Assembly (NCBI GenBank): GCA_020073215.1
Contig: JAIQFO010000008.1
Location: 87,836-151,835 of the forward strand
DNA length: 64,000 nucleotides
From: Terriglobia bacterium
GTDB taxonomy: Bacteria > Acidobacteriota > Terriglobia > Terriglobales > Acidobacteriaceae
Direction of reading: 5' to 3'
The position numbers and the translations under genes are program-made. Shown here in pieces: positions 63,968 through 64,000 of this stretch. Positions within the stretch are counted from its first letter, which is position 1; each line of letters opens with the position of its first letter. The notes under the pieces are model-generated. The model saw only the letters and a program-made list of their open reading frames with translations, was not told where the DNA came from and did no database searches.

Positions 63968-64000
63968 TTAGAAGTGAAAGCCTAGCTCGGCCGTGTAGGT
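63968..64000 (-). CDS. C-terminus of an outer-membrane beta-barrel protein (partial)
   Basis: The minus strand reads TYTAELGFHF then TAA. The alternating pattern and terminal Phe are the C-terminal signature of outer-membrane barrels recognised by the BAM complex. Only ten residues are in the window, so the family cannot be named. Confidence 0.5.
   Translation of the reverse strand, partial: TYTAELGFHF

Overview
The window is GC-rich, gene-dense bacterial chromosome that reads like an Acidobacteriota genome, probably a soil Terriglobia/Koribacter-like lineage. This is inferred from gene content: an alternative complex III (ACIII) operon joined to a caa3 oxidase, a second Rieske/cytochrome b respiratory branch with a very large multihaem cytochrome, and many intergenic hairpin repeats. 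No rRNA, tRNA or CRISPR array was recognised.

Layout. 1-6.7 kb: housekeeping genes mfd, galU, purE and purD. 6.8-10.3 kb: a manganese module (MntR-type regulator, MntH transporter, universal stress protein, outer-membrane barrel protein). 10.4-16.2 kb: aconitase, a secreted nine-haem cytochrome c with a CRP/FNR-like site and a strong terminator, and an EamA transporter. 16.3-22.5 kb: an orphan oligopeptide-type ABC ATPase, two FAD-dependent amine-type oxidases, a YcxB-like protein, an AhpD-like protein and an aldehyde dehydrogenase, which together look like amine catabolism. 22.7-35.6 kb: respiratory branch 1, actABCDEF plus a small membrane protein, SCO1 and coxBACD; its oxidase has the A2-type YSHPxV motif and a CoxB-cytochrome c fusion.

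35.6-46.0 kb is an accessory zone: an IS630-type transposase remnant, a broken YciI-type gene, a GmrSD-like (DUF262+DUF1524) putative type IV restriction enzyme, a small PD-(D/E)XK-like nuclease between direct repeats, a DHFR-like reductase, a ferredoxin, several conserved unknowns and a Vgb-type beta-propeller. 46.1-63.7 kb: respiratory branch 2. On the minus strand lie Rieske protein, cytochrome b N-half, cytochrome b C-half, an octahaem 1086-residue cytochrome, a cupredoxin and CtaB. On the plus strand lie two subunit III genes, CoxB, an A1-type CoxA (FGHPEV), CoxD, a small membrane protein and ferrochelatase. The two branches give this cell two different quinol:electron-carrier oxidoreductases and two different A-family oxidases; CtaB, SCO1 and HemH supply haem and copper.

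The least explained material is intergenic. (i) Hairpin mosaic elements have TAAA/TGAA tetraloops and terminal inverted repeats that differ between copies but still pair, and several copies sit exactly on gene stop codons. (ii) Degenerate 7-bp tandem repeats are often arranged as inverted pairs. (iii) A second dispersed family lies just beyond the 3' ends of three minus-strand genes. Regulatory signals include a shared element in the mntR and mntH promoters, CRP/FNR-like sites before two cytochrome loci, a 22-bp perfect palindrome, and several -10 boxes placed so close to start codons that leaderless transcripts are expected.
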